Assembly (NCBI GenBank): GCA_903847285.1
Contig: CAINDH010000267.1
Span: forward strand, 1 to 24,622
Reading direction: 5' to 3'
Source of the DNA: an uncultured Verrucomicrobia subdivision 3 bacterium
GTDB lineage: Bacteria; Verrucomicrobiota; Verrucomicrobiae; Limisphaerales; UBA11358
Length of the DNA: 24,622 nt
Positions within the stretch are counted from its first letter, which is position 1; each line of letters opens with the position of its first letter. A model generated the notes under the pieces. It was not told the origin of the DNA and did no database searches. It saw only the letters and a list, made by a program, of their open reading frames with translations. A program made the translations under genes and the position numbers. Of the stretch, positions 1 through 7,115 are shown piece by piece.

Positions 1-279
1 AATGAGGTGGTGGAGCAACTCGGGGTGCGCTGGCACGGCGGCAAACTGGTGCTGCATCCTGCGGACGCGACGTTGCAGACGAAGGAAGTGCCGCTGGAAG
101 TTTTTTTCCACAAGGTCGTAATGGTGCGGAACAATCTGCGCGTGCTGGAGCAGAAGATCAACGCACACGAGAAACTGACGGATGGCGAGAAAGTTGAGTT
201 CCAGCAATACGTCACCAAGAGCTATGGCTCGCTGACGACGTTCAACATATTGTTCAAAGAGAAGGACGGGCAGTTTTAG
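1..279 (+). CDS. Unrecognised protein, C-terminal 92 residues
   Basis: The frame is open from the first base of the window and ends in TAG, so the start lies upstream. A GTG occurs in frame at position 7, but nothing suggests it is the real start because the frame continues before it. The visible part is soluble, mixed alpha/beta in character and charged, with no signal peptide, membrane segment or cysteine motif. The sequence around '[19 protein letters not shown]' looks like a helix that may pack or dimerise. I do not recognise the family. It is read in the same direction as the distant yicC cluster, but a 470-base non-coding stretch and a leftward operon separate them. G+C content matches the core genes rather than the A+T-richer islet that follows. 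Confidence 0.7.
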   Translation, partial: NEVVEQLGVRWHGGKLVLHPADATLQTKEVPLEVFFHKVVMVRNNLRVLEQKINAHEKLTDGEKVEFQQYVTKSYGSLTTFNILFKEKDGQF

Positions 280-460
280 GGCGGAATTATGTCGTGGGTG
301 GTGGGATCAGTCGCGAGTCAATTTTTTGCCCAACCTCAAAGTGCCCGCTTCGCAGTCTGGATCTGTCGCTGCGCAACAAATTCCACCACCTAGCGCTAGT
401 GGCTACGCAACCTCCTGGTCGCCAGAACCGTTCCCCCGGTCACTCACCAGACCATTTCAG
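280..460. other. Non-coding stretch before the 21-bp array
   Basis: No convincing gene is present. A frame on the plus strand is open from 326 to 664, but most of it is the periodic array and the part before that has no recognisable content. The only structure I see is a perfect 10-bp palindrome CTAGCGCTAG at 390-399 with partly complementary flanks (CCAC/GTGG). Confidence 0.5.
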
Positions 461-649
461 CATATGACAAGGTCAGGGAATCACGTCCTTCAGCGAGCCA
501 ACCACATGGCAACGTCGCTTTGCCACGTCACAACGTCAGGGAAACACGTCCCCAAGCGACGGAACCACATCTTTACGTCGTTCCACCACGTCTTTCAGCG
601 ACGGAACCATGTCACAACGTCACCTGACCAAGTGTTGCCGTCGCTTTCC
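461..649. repeat. 21-bp-periodic degenerate tandem array, about nine units
   Basis: Units begin at 461, 482, 503, 524, 545, 566, 587, 608 and 629, each exactly 21 bp. Most start CACGTC, CACATC/CACATG or CATGTC. Two alternating sub-types appear: one of the form CACGTC-N3-AGCGACGGAAC (482, 545, 587) and one of the form CAYGTCACAACGTCA (524, 608, more loosely 461 and 503). Because 21 is divisible by three, the plus strand stays open and would encode a histidine-led heptad such as HVTTSGK, HVPKRRN, HVFQRRN. There is no good start or ribosome binding site, so I regard it as non-coding or as a decayed coding repeat. The units abut, without unique spacers, so it is not a CRISPR array. Confidence 0.75.
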
Positions 650-696
650 GTGGCGCTAAATTGATTTTAGCGCCACGAAACGTCACGTTGTGACAT
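609..696. repeat. Nested inverted repeats at the end of the 21-bp array
   Basis: An inner perfect stem pairs CGTGGCGCTAAA (649-660) with TTTAGCGCCACG (666-677) around a 5-nt loop. An outer perfect stem pairs ATGTCACAACGT (609-620) with ACGTTGTGACAT (685-696). The left outer arm belongs to the last well-conserved 21-bp unit. The structure lies about 55 bp beyond the stop codon of the leftward Sel1/protease gene. No T-run follows the stem in either direction, so a classical intrinsic terminator is not supported. It may act as a 3' RNA stabiliser or be the edge of a mobile repeat. Confidence 0.65.
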
Positions 697-751
697 CGTT
701 AAGTGGCTTTGGAAGATGGTTTGGTGGCAGTATTTGATGGAAAACCATGTT

Positions 752-2197
752 TCAATACACCAGCACCAACACCGCAGCGTCTTGCGCGGACTTGACCACG
801 TCTTCAAACGACTCGTCCTTGGTGTTTGGTTCCTTGAGTTTGGCGGCAACATCGGGGACAGATTCGAGGAAGCTCAAGAGCAGGCTGCTTTTCACCGCAT
901 AGTTCACATTCTCCGGCAACGCACCCGTGGCATCCAGCGCGGCCTGGGCACTCAACTTGGCGGCGACGATGCCCACCACGTTGCCGCGCGCATCCACCAA
1001 CGCACCGCCGGAATTGCCCGGCTGCACCGGCACGCTGATTTGGAAATAGCGCGGGTCATCCTGACTGCCCGCCAGCGACCCAATTTCACCCTTGGCCAGC
1101 TTGGGCGAAAAACCTTGGAGGCCGGTGGATGGAAAACCCACCGTGGCAACCGTAGCTCCCAATTTCACCGCGCGACTGGCGGCAACGGGCAGCGGGGAAA
1201 ATTTTCCATTAACTTTCAGCAACGCCAAATCATTCGCCGCATCCACCTTCACCACCTTGGCGTCAATCAATCCGGCACTCGTGACTAGACGAACTTTCGC
1301 CGCATCTTTGACGACGTGATGGTTTGAAATCAAATAGCCATCGTCCGTGATGAAAAAGCCAGTGCCGGTGTATGAAGGATTTGTCGGTAAAGTGGAATTA
1401 ACAGAACTTGAATCCGGCGTTTCTTTTCGAGGAACAAATGCAACTGCGCGACGTTGCCCTTCGGCAATTTGTTCTGGCGTCATAAAATGGACAATCCTAT
1501 CTCGGTTGAGCATGGCGCTTGTATTTCCGTGTGAGGCGGAGAGGTTATACCATTTGTAAGCTTCGACATAATCTTGCGGCAATCCGTTGCCATTGTAATA
1601 CATGACACCGAGGTTGAGTTGTGCAGTTGTGCATCCTTGTTCGGCAGACTTACGATACCATTTAACGGCTTCAAACGTATCTTTTGCCACACCTTCGCCA
1701 CGGTCATAATGGAGACCAAGATTAAATTGTGCGCCTGCGTATCCTTTTTCAGCGGCTTTACGAAACCAGCTCACTGCTACGACATCATCTTTTGCAACGC
1801 CCTCGCCGCTTGAATATAAACAACCAAGATTGAGCTGGGCTTCCGTAAATCCTTGTTCGGCTGATTTGCGAAACCAATTCACAGCCTCGACGGGATTTTT
1901 TTCCACACCCAGCCCATCGCGGTATAAAACAGCCAAGCCGTCTTGAGCTTCTGCATTCCCTTGTTCTGCGGATTTCCTAAACCATTTCGCCGCTTCAGCA
2001 TTATCTATTTTCAAACCAAGCTGACCGAGGGCGTAATATTCAGCGACTGCACATTGAGTATTAACATCGCCAGATTCAGCTTTTGCCAATTCGCTCTTAA
2101 AAAATACCGGTTCTGAAAAGTTTGTTTGGGCGTGTATTTGAAAGGACGCCCTCAAAACGCACATCGTAAAGAAAATTATCCACCGTATCTTTTTCAC
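752..2197 (-). CDS. Secreted Sel1-repeat protein fused to an HtrA-like serine protease domain
   Basis: 481 residues from a GTG start. Residues 1-24 look like a Sec signal peptide (basic start, hydrophobic core, cleavage near IHAQ), so the protein is probably periplasmic or exported. Residues 44-224 hold five Sel1-type TPR repeats of 36 residues, each with a 'WFRKSAEQG'-like helix. Residues 275-445 form a trypsin-like S1C domain with a complete triad: His294 (SNHHVV), Asp323 (NDLALLKV) and Ser396 (GNSGG). No PDZ domain follows, unlike DegP/DegS. Sel1 repeats usually bind partners, so they may present substrates to the protease (inference). The gene is last in a three-gene leftward group, 19 nt after the 252-aa gene. 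The protease half is G+C rich while the Sel1 half is clearly A+T richer, which suggests a mosaic origin. Confidence 0.9.
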   Translation of the reverse strand: MKKIRWIIFFTMCVLRASFQIHAQTNFSEPVFFKSELAKAESGDVNTQCAVAEYYALGQLGLKIDNAEAAKWFRKSAEQGNAEAQDGLAVLYRDGLGVEKNPVEAVNWFRKSAEQGFTEAQLNLGCLYSSGEGVAKDDVVAVSWFRKAAEKGYAGAQFNLGLHYDRGEGVAKDTFEAVKWYRKSAEQGCTTAQLNLGVMYYNGNGLPQDYVEAYKWYNLSASHGNTSAMLNRDRIVHFMTPEQIAEGQRRAVAFVPRKETPDSSSVNSTLPTNPSYTGTGFFITDDGYLISNHHVVKDAAKVRLVTSAGLIDAKVVKVDAANDLALLKVNGKFSPLPVAASRAVKLGATVATVGFPSTGLQGFSPKLAKGEIGSLAGSQDDPRYFQISVPVQPGNSGGALVDARGNVVGIVAAKLSAQAALDATGALPENVNYAVKSSLLLSFLESVPDVAAKLKEPNTKDESFEDVVKSAQDAAVLVLVY

Positions 2198-2216
2198 ACT
2201 GCCAGCTTAATCAGTT

Positions 2217-2975
2217 TCACTCGACTGGCAAGCGAACTTCAAAAACAAATCCGGGTGGATAGTTGTGGGTTGGCATCTTAAAATCTTTTGGAATTGATAT
2301 GAATTCAGTCTCGGAATAAATTGCTACAAATGAAGGAAATTCGGTTTGTTGAACGATCACTCGCGAATACCAATCCGACTTCCAGCGTGATGCCAAAAGA
2401 ATTTTGACGGATTCCATTCGTGGCTTGATTTCAAATTCGTCTGTTTCAATCCTATCCCACAAAACGAGCCAATCCTCGTGACCGTGTTTAAATCGGTTTT
2501 TCAGAAGCACAACAGATTTTTCTTCCAATTGAATTGTTAATTCATCAATCCAAATCTCATTTAACTCTTGTGGAGATAAGCCAAACCTAAACGGCTGATT
2601 TGAAAAACCCTCTTTGATAACTTCGTCCCGTGTTCGAGGCTTTAATTTTTTGCGATACAAACTGGAAATGGCAGAAGTCTGTTTCAGGCCTTTACTTTGA
2701 AGCCCTCGGACATGCTCAACATCTTGCACGGCAATTTTTGCAAGTTCAATTGCGATTCTTCGTCCCCCAGAGTCAACTTGAAAGTCTGGCACGCTTTCGC
2801 CACCCGTATGCCGAACTTTAAGCGGAAACTCGAATATGGATTCCGAAGACATTGCTTCAAGCAACCGCGACATTTGCCACTGCTCATCAAGAAATGTCTG
2901 CCGTGTTGCATTTAATAGCTTCTTCCCAACTTTTGCGAGTTCGTCAGGAGAATTGGCTATAAAATCCCATTTCAT
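2217..2975 (-). CDS. Unrecognised 252-aa protein, possible PD-(D/E)XK nuclease fold
   Basis: The ATG start lies one base after the stop of the 64-aa gene (TGA-T-ATG), implying translational coupling. No signal peptide or membrane segment is visible. Residues 62-81 read 'VPDFQ...IAIELAKI', giving Asp64, Glu77 and Lys80 in the spacing expected of a PD-(D/E)XK core: Pro-Asp, a beta turn, then a hydrophobic strand with Glu and Lys. The rest is rich in charged and aromatic residues, with a 'DWLVLWDRI' strand at about 168-176 that would suit the later part of such a fold. This is weak, motif-level evidence, and the protein could be something else. The gene is A+T rich compared with yicC and the other housekeeping genes, which suggests acquisition by transfer. 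Confidence 0.75.
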   Translation of the reverse strand: MKWDFIANSPDELAKVGKKLLNATRQTFLDEQWQMSRLLEAMSSESIFEFPLKVRHTGGESVPDFQVDSGGRRIAIELAKIAVQDVEHVRGLQSKGLKQTSAISSLYRKKLKPRTRDEVIKEGFSNQPFRFGLSPQELNEIWIDELTIQLEEKSVVLLKNRFKHGHEDWLVLWDRIETDEFEIKPRMESVKILLASRWKSDWYSRVIVQQTEFPSFVAIYSETEFISIPKDFKMPTHNYPPGFVFEVRLPVE

Positions 2976-2976
2976 A

Positions 2977-3171
2977 TCACGAGTTTAATTTTTCGCGCGA
3001 GCGCATAAGTTCTAATTCCTCATCGGCTGTAATTCTATCAACCTCGTTCCGCTGAACCGTGGACAATACGCCTGTCGGCAATTCAATTTCGACCAGTTGG
3101 CTTTTCGGATCAAAACTTTTCCATTTTAGAAATTCTCCAGTCTTCAGGAGTTTCACATATTCTCCAAACAT
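2977..3171 (-). CDS. Small unrecognised protein, 64 aa
   Basis: This is the first gene of the leftward group. Its ATG is preceded by an AAAGG about 10 nt upstream, a fair ribosome binding site. The product is soluble and highly charged, beginning 'MFGEYVKLLKTGEFLKWKS' and ending in an acidic then basic helix (about residues 43-62). The middle, 'LVEIELPTGVLSTVQRNEVDRI', looks like a small beta-barrel or hairpin, as in short nucleic-acid or protein adaptors, but I cannot assign a family. Tight spacing (1 nt) to the possible nuclease gene suggests the two products work together, for example as partner or regulator (inference). Its base composition is also A+T rich. Confidence 0.65.
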   Translation of the reverse strand: MFGEYVKLLKTGEFLKWKSFDPKSQLVEIELPTGVLSTVQRNEVDRITADEELELMRSREKLNS

Positions 3172-3261
3172 AGGCGCATCGCCTTTTATTTTGTTCTTGC
3201 TTTCAATTCAAACGCCCTTTGCCCCGTTCGTCTACCCCAAACTGTATTTGGCAGCGGCGTT

Positions 3262-3418
3262 CGTCCCAACGGGACAACCGGAAATTAGCCAGACACAAGG
3301 TGTCTGGTCTGCCGCCAAATGAATTCCGTCCCGGCGGGACGGCGGAAATCCATCGTCCATTCAGGACGAACAAACATCGCGGGCGCATCTCCAGCCACTT
3401 CGTAGCTGGCTAATTTCC
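3262..3418. repeat. Palindrome-rich intergenic element with 13-bp inverted ends
   Basis: GGAAATTAGCCAG at 3280-3292 is exactly complementary to CTGGCTAATTTCC at 3406-3418, bounding a 139-bp element. Inside are CCAGACAC/GTGTCTGG (3289-3296 with 3300-3307) and CCGTCCC/GGGACGG (3326-3332 with 3336-3342). A shorter copy of the last motif, GTCCC-aac-GGGAC, sits just outside the left end at about 3263-3275. No protein is encoded. It separates the leftward islet from yicC and resembles a non-autonomous MITE- or REP-like repeat. I see no target-site duplication directly flanking the 13-bp ends. Confidence 0.65.
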
Positions 3419-3514
3419 TCTCCGTCGCTCCGCGACTACAATCTTCATCTGCCACCAACGATTACCGACTGCCTTCTGAAAATTTATTCGCTTGCCGCCA
3501 AGAACTTTCGCATC

Positions 3515-4405
3515 ATGCGCGGGATGAAATCCATGACGGGTTACGGTCGCGGTGAGTGCGCGCAGGACGGCTTCAAGATCACGGTCGAACTGAGCAGCGT
3601 CAACCGCAAGCAGGCCGAGGTGTCGGTCACGTTGCCGCGCGAGCTGGACATGCTCGAGGCGCAGATCCGTGACGCCATCAACCGCGTCGTCGCGCGCGGA
3701 CGCGTGAACGTGCGCGTGTCGCTCCATGCGGCGGAAGACAAGCTTTCGGTGCGCAAACACATCAACGCGGCGCTGGCCAAGGATTACGCGGCGGTGTTCG
3801 CGCGGCTGGCTAAGCAGTTGAAGATTTCCGGCGAGGTCACGCTCGACCAGGTGCTGCGCGCGCCCGGTGTTTTCCAGACAGACGAACAACTCGCGGAGTC
3901 GGAAGATTTGTGGCCGGCGGTGGAGAAGGCTTTGAACCAAGGGCTTTCCGCGCTGCTGAAGATGCGCGAGCGCGAAGGCGCGCATCTGGCGAAGGATTTG
4001 AGCGCCCGTATCGGCGTGATGAGCGGCGCGGTTGGCAAAGTCCAGAAGCAGGCGCCGCAGACGGCGGAGAATTACCGGCAGAACCTGCTGACGCGCATCA
4101 AGGCGGCGGGCATCGAGAGCCTCGCGCCGGATGACGAACGACTGTTGAAGGAAGTGGTTTTGTTCGCGGACCGCTCGGATATCACGGAGGAATTAACGCG
4201 GCTGCAAAGTCATTTCCAGCAGTTCGCCGATTGCGCGAAGTCGAAGGAGCCGGTCGGTCGCACGCTGGATTTTCTCGCGCAGGAAATGAACCGCGAAATC
4301 AACACCATCGGCTCGAAGGCGAACGATGCCATCATCTCGCGCGAAGTCGTGACGTTGAAGGCGGAATTGGAGCGCTTCCGTGAGCAGGCTCAAAACGTGG
4401 AGTGA
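3515..4405 (+). CDS. yicC: YicC-family endoribonuclease
   Basis: The 296-residue protein matches the YicC family end to end in length (about 290). The N-terminal signature KSMTGYGRG is followed by the YicC_N domain (residues about 4-160). The C-terminal DUF1732 domain ends with the conserved 'GRTLDFLAQEMNREINTIGSKAND' region. YicC proteins are reported to be ribonucleases acting on small RNAs, and loss affects stationary-phase survival in E. coli. The annotated ATG gives three extra residues (MRG). The ATG at 3524 would start exactly at the family's usual N-terminus, and neither has a clear ribosome binding site. It is first in a series with gmk and coaC, and yicC-gmk adjacency is widespread in bacteria, which supports the assignment. 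Confidence 0.95.
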   Translation: MRGMKSMTGYGRGECAQDGFKITVELSSVNRKQAEVSVTLPRELDMLEAQIRDAINRVVARGRVNVRVSLHAAEDKLSVRKHINAALAKDYAAVFARLAKQLKISGEVTLDQVLRAPGVFQTDEQLAESEDLWPAVEKALNQGLSALLKMREREGAHLAKDLSARIGVMSGAVGKVQKQAPQTAENYRQNLLTRIKAAGIESLAPDDERLLKEVVLFADRSDITEELTRLQSHFQQFADCAKSKEPVGRTLDFLAQEMNREINTIGSKANDAIISREVVTLKAELERFREQAQNVE

Positions 4406-4422
4406 AAATAAATCAACCTGTC

Positions 4423-5097
4423 ATGGCCGAAAAAAAACCAGCCCCGCTTTTGATTTTGATTTCCGCGCCGTCGGGCGCGGGAAAAACGACGTTGTGCCAG
4501 CTGCTGCTGCAGGCGCGTCCCGACATGGCGCGCGCCATCACCTGCACGACGCGCGAGCCGCGCAAGGGCGAACAGGACGGCGAGGATTATTATTTTCTCA
4601 AGGCGGAGGATTTTCTTCGGCGGGTGCAGGCGGGGAATTTTCTGGAGCACGCCACGGTCTATGGCAACAGCTACGGGCTGCTGAAATCAGAACTGCTCGG
4701 AAAATTGCGCGCGGGCAAAGATGTTTTACTAAACGTGGACGTGCAAGGCGCGGCAACCATCCGCGCAGCGGCGGAAGAGGAGCCGGAGCTGAAGCGCGCC
4801 TTGGTCACGGTCTTCCTCACCACGCCATCGCTGGAAGTTTTGGAGGCGCGGCTGAAGAACCGCAACGCGGATGACCCCGCGGTCATCAAGAAACGGCTGG
4901 CATCGGCGAAACAAGAGGTCGCGCAGTGGAAAAATTTTGATTACCTCGTCGTCAGCACGTCGAAGGCGGAAGATTTGCGACGGACGTTGGCAGTGGTGGA
5001 GGCAGAAAAGATGCGCGTGGCCAGGTCGCAAGCGCCGGACATGGAATACGTCACCATGGAATTGCCCGCGAAATCCGAGCGTAAAGGTAAAGCTTAA
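4423..5097 (+). CDS. gmk: Guanylate kinase
   Basis: Converts GMP to GDP with ATP in purine nucleotide metabolism, in the cytoplasm. Taking the ATG at 4423, the 224-residue product has the P-loop SAPSGAGKTT at 14-23. The GMP-binding region follows with the CTTREPRKGE and GEDYYFL motifs, then the nucleotide-binding strand 'VLLNVDVQGA' typical of guanylate kinases. An in-frame GTG at 4402 overlaps the yicC stop (GTGA) and would add seven residues with no homology value, so I prefer the ATG although its ribosome binding site is weak. The C-terminus is extended by a basic tail beyond the usual 200-210 residues. No rpoZ follows, which is the more usual neighbour in many Gram-negatives. Confidence 0.95.
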   Translation: MAEKKPAPLLILISAPSGAGKTTLCQLLLQARPDMARAITCTTREPRKGEQDGEDYYFLKAEDFLRRVQAGNFLEHATVYGNSYGLLKSELLGKLRAGKDVLLNVDVQGAATIRAAAEEEPELKRALVTVFLTTPSLEVLEARLKNRNADDPAVIKKRLASAKQEVAQWKNFDYLVVSTSKAEDLRRTLAVVEAEKMRVARSQAPDMEYVTMELPAKSERKGKA

Positions 5098-5102
5098 CCG
5101 TT

Positions 5103-5157
5103 AATCTACGCTGATTGACGCTAATCAAAAATCAGCGATGATGAGTGAAGATTAGCG
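5103..5157. repeat. Overlapping, mutually exclusive hairpins between gmk and coaC
   Basis: CGCTGATT (5109-5116) pairs with AATCAGCG (5130-5137), while CGCTAATC (5119-5126) pairs with GATTAGCG (5150-5157). Both stems are perfect 8-mers and their arms interleave, so an RNA could form only one at a time. The text is made of repeated words (TGATTGACGCTAATC), as in other intergenic elements of this window. No T-run follows, so a terminator is not supported. Confidence 0.55.
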
Positions 5158-5177
5158 GTCAAATCTAAATTCAATTT

Positions 5178-5714
5178 ATGAGCGCCAACATTGTTCTCGG
5201 AGTCACCGGCTCGATTGCCGCGCACAAGGCGGCGGACTTGGCGTCGATGCTGACGAAAGCCAAGCGCAACGTCCATGTGGTGATGACAGCTGACGCGCAG
5301 CAGTTCATCACACCGTTGCCATTCAAGACGCTGACGCGCAATCCAGTCGTCACGAATCTCTACGACGAGGACGAAGGCTGGAAGCCGACGCATATTTCGC
5401 TCGCGGATGAAGCCGACTTGCTGCTCATCGCACCTGCAACAGCCAACGTCATCGCCAAACTCGCACACGGAATTTCTGATGACGCGTTGAGTTGCATCGC
5501 GCTGGCGCTGAATCCAAAAGCAAAAATTTTAATCGCTCCGGCAATGAACGGGAAGATGTGGCTGCACGCAGCGACGCAAGCGAACGTAGCGACCTTGAAA
5601 GCGCGCGGCGTGGAATTCATCGGGCCGGACGAGGGTATGTTGTCCTGTGGTTACGAAGGCGTGGGGCGTTTGTGGCCCGTGGAAAAAATTGCGGAGCGAG
5701 TGCTGGCTTTTTGA
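5178..5714 (+). CDS. coaC: Phosphopantothenoylcysteine decarboxylase (CoaC domain only)
   Basis: A 178-residue flavoprotein of the HFCD family that decarboxylates 4'-phosphopantothenoylcysteine in coenzyme A synthesis. The N-terminal FMN-binding motif GVTGSIAAHKA lies at 8-18. The active-site His is at 72 (PTHIS), the PAMNGKMW motif at 121-128 provides Asn124, and the flap motif SCGYEGVGR (156-164) carries Cys157. All key residues of a working decarboxylase are therefore present. Most bacteria make a 400-residue CoaBC fusion. Here the ligase (CoaB) half is absent and the next gene is a kinase, so CoaB must be encoded elsewhere. The stop is 6 nt before the histidine kinase start, so co-transcription is likely. 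Confidence 0.92.
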   Translation: MSANIVLGVTGSIAAHKAADLASMLTKAKRNVHVVMTADAQQFITPLPFKTLTRNPVVTNLYDEDEGWKPTHISLADEADLLLIAPATANVIAKLAHGISDDALSCIALALNPKAKILIAPAMNGKMWLHAATQANVATLKARGVEFIGPDEGMLSCGYEGVGRLWPVEKIAERVLAF

Positions 5715-5720
5715 AACGTC

Positions 5721-7115
5721 ATGAAACCAAGCCGCTGGGAATGGTTGCATCGGCTGCCGACGCTGTTTGAGATTCCCGCGCCGAATCCAGAGCGTGCTCG
5801 ACATCGCATCGAGTTGATGGAGCGCAACGCGATGCTGCCGGTCAAGCTGGTCTTCATCGCGCTCGTCGTCCATTCATTCAATTATCATTCGCCGTGGATG
5901 AGTCAAATTTCCAGCACGCTGGAAGTGACGGTAGAGGCGGTGCAAAAAATCTTCTGGGCTTACGTCCTGCTGAACGGGTTGCTGGCGTTGCCGTTATTGG
6001 CCGGCAACCGCGTGCCGCTCGCTCTGCTGCAATGGACGGTGGTAACGAGCGGGTTGACCGACGGGTTGATGTTGGCGGGCATGACAAGCATCACCGGCGG
6101 CTTGGACAGCATTTTATTCTGGCTCTTCATTGGATTGATTCTACGAAATTCCATCAGCCTGCCACCGGGCTTCTCGCAATTGTTTTTGAATATTGCCATG
6201 AGCCTTTGCTACGCACTTGTAGCGGTGCTAGCCGTTACTATTAGCCCGACACTCGATGAATCGACTCGCCGCGCGCTGGATTTGACACCGCATGAAGAAA
6301 TGGGCGAACCGTTTTTGCTGCGGATGCTGGTGCTTTGGCTCGTGACCGTCACCTGCTACAACGTGCAGGCTTTCATGGAACGGCAGCGATTGGCGATCGA
6401 AGAGGCGAGCGAGTTTGCGGCGCGCGAAGGGCAATTGCGCTCGGCAGGGCGGCTTGCAGCAGAATTTGCCCACCAGATTAAAAACCCGCTTGCCATCATC
6501 CGCAATGCCTCGCACTCGCTGCAACGTTCCGTGCGCGAAAATAAAAAATCTGCCGAGCAACAAATTGAAATCATCCAGGAGGAAGTTGCCCGCGCCGATA
6601 AAGTCATCACGCAAATCATGGGCTACGCGCAGTTAAGCGAGGGCCGCGTGGAGAAACTTGAGGTCATCGCGAAGATTGAAAAATCCATCGCGCAAGTATT
6701 TCCCGCCGCTGTGCCAACGGGCATCCGCATGGAAACAAATTTATCCGGGCCGTTTCCGCCGTTGCTGATGCAGCGCGGGCATCTCTCGGAGATTTTGATC
6801 AACCTCTTACAAAACGCGCGCGAGGCGCTCGGCGATAGCGGCACGGTCGTCATCGCCGCCGAGACACAACGCGACCACACGGTGGTGATCACCGTGACGG
6901 ACGACGGGCCGGGTATTCCACCGGAAAAAGTGGGGCAGATTTTTGAGGCCTATTTCACGACAAAGGAAGCCGGCACGGGCCTCGGCCTCTCGATTGTGAA
7001 GCACAACGTGGAGCTTTACGGCGGCACAGTGCGAGTGGAATCAAAACTTGGAGCGGGAGCGACCTTCATCGTAACCTTCCCCGAGAAATCACTACCAAAA
7101 CCTTATAAAAAATGA
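5721..7115 (+). CDS. Membrane-bound sensor histidine kinase, NtrB/RegB-like
   Basis: 464 residues. The N-terminal half has about six hydrophobic segments (near 38-52, 76-94, 98-120, 128-145, 150-174, 197-215) with very short loops, so the signal is probably sensed in the membrane. A short linker leads to the H-box AEFAHQIKNPL with phospho-acceptor His251. The ATPase motifs follow: N-box NLLQNAREA (361-369), G1 DDGPGIP, F-box FEAYFTTK and G2 GTGLGLS. The loop motif TGGLDSILF (about 125-133) sits where RegB/PrrB redox sensors carry GGxxNPF, but the Asn-Pro-Phe part is lost. The gene overlaps the next start by 4 nt (ATGA), so kinase and regulator are almost certainly a cognate pair. Confidence 0.92.
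   Translation: MKPSRWEWLHRLPTLFEIPAPNPERARHRIELMERNAMLPVKLVFIALVVHSFNYHSPWMSQISSTLEVTVEAVQKIFWAYVLLNGLLALPLLAGNRVPLALLQWTVVTSGLTDGLMLAGMTSITGGLDSILFWLFIGLILRNSISLPPGFSQLFLNIAMSLCYALVAVLAVTISPTLDESTRRALDLTPHEEMGEPFLLRMLVLWLVTVTCYNVQAFMERQRLAIEEASEFAAREGQLRSAGRLAAEFAHQIKNPLAIIRNASHSLQRSVRENKKSAEQQIEIIQEEVARADKVITQIMGYAQLSEGRVEKLEVIAKIEKSIAQVFPAAVPTGIRMETNLSGPFPPLLMQRGHLSEILINLLQNAREALGDSGTVVIAAETQRDHTVVITVTDDGPGIPPEKVGQIFEAYFTTKEAGTGLGLSIVKHNVELYGGTVRVESKLGAGATFIVTFPEKSLPKPYKK

Noticed and set aside
461..649. Periodic array as a CRISPR locus
   Set aside because: Units abut with a 21-bp period, there are no unique spacers of similar length, and no cas genes are present in the window.
326..664. 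Plus-strand frame of 112 codons across the array
   Set aside because: It has no ribosome binding site or recognisable domain. The frame stays open mainly because the repeat period is divisible by three.
649..677. 12-bp stem as an intrinsic terminator of the protease gene
   Set aside because: No run of U follows the stem in either direction.
3410..3985. Minus-strand frame opposite yicC
   Set aside because: It is antisense to a full-length YicC and has no recognisable content.
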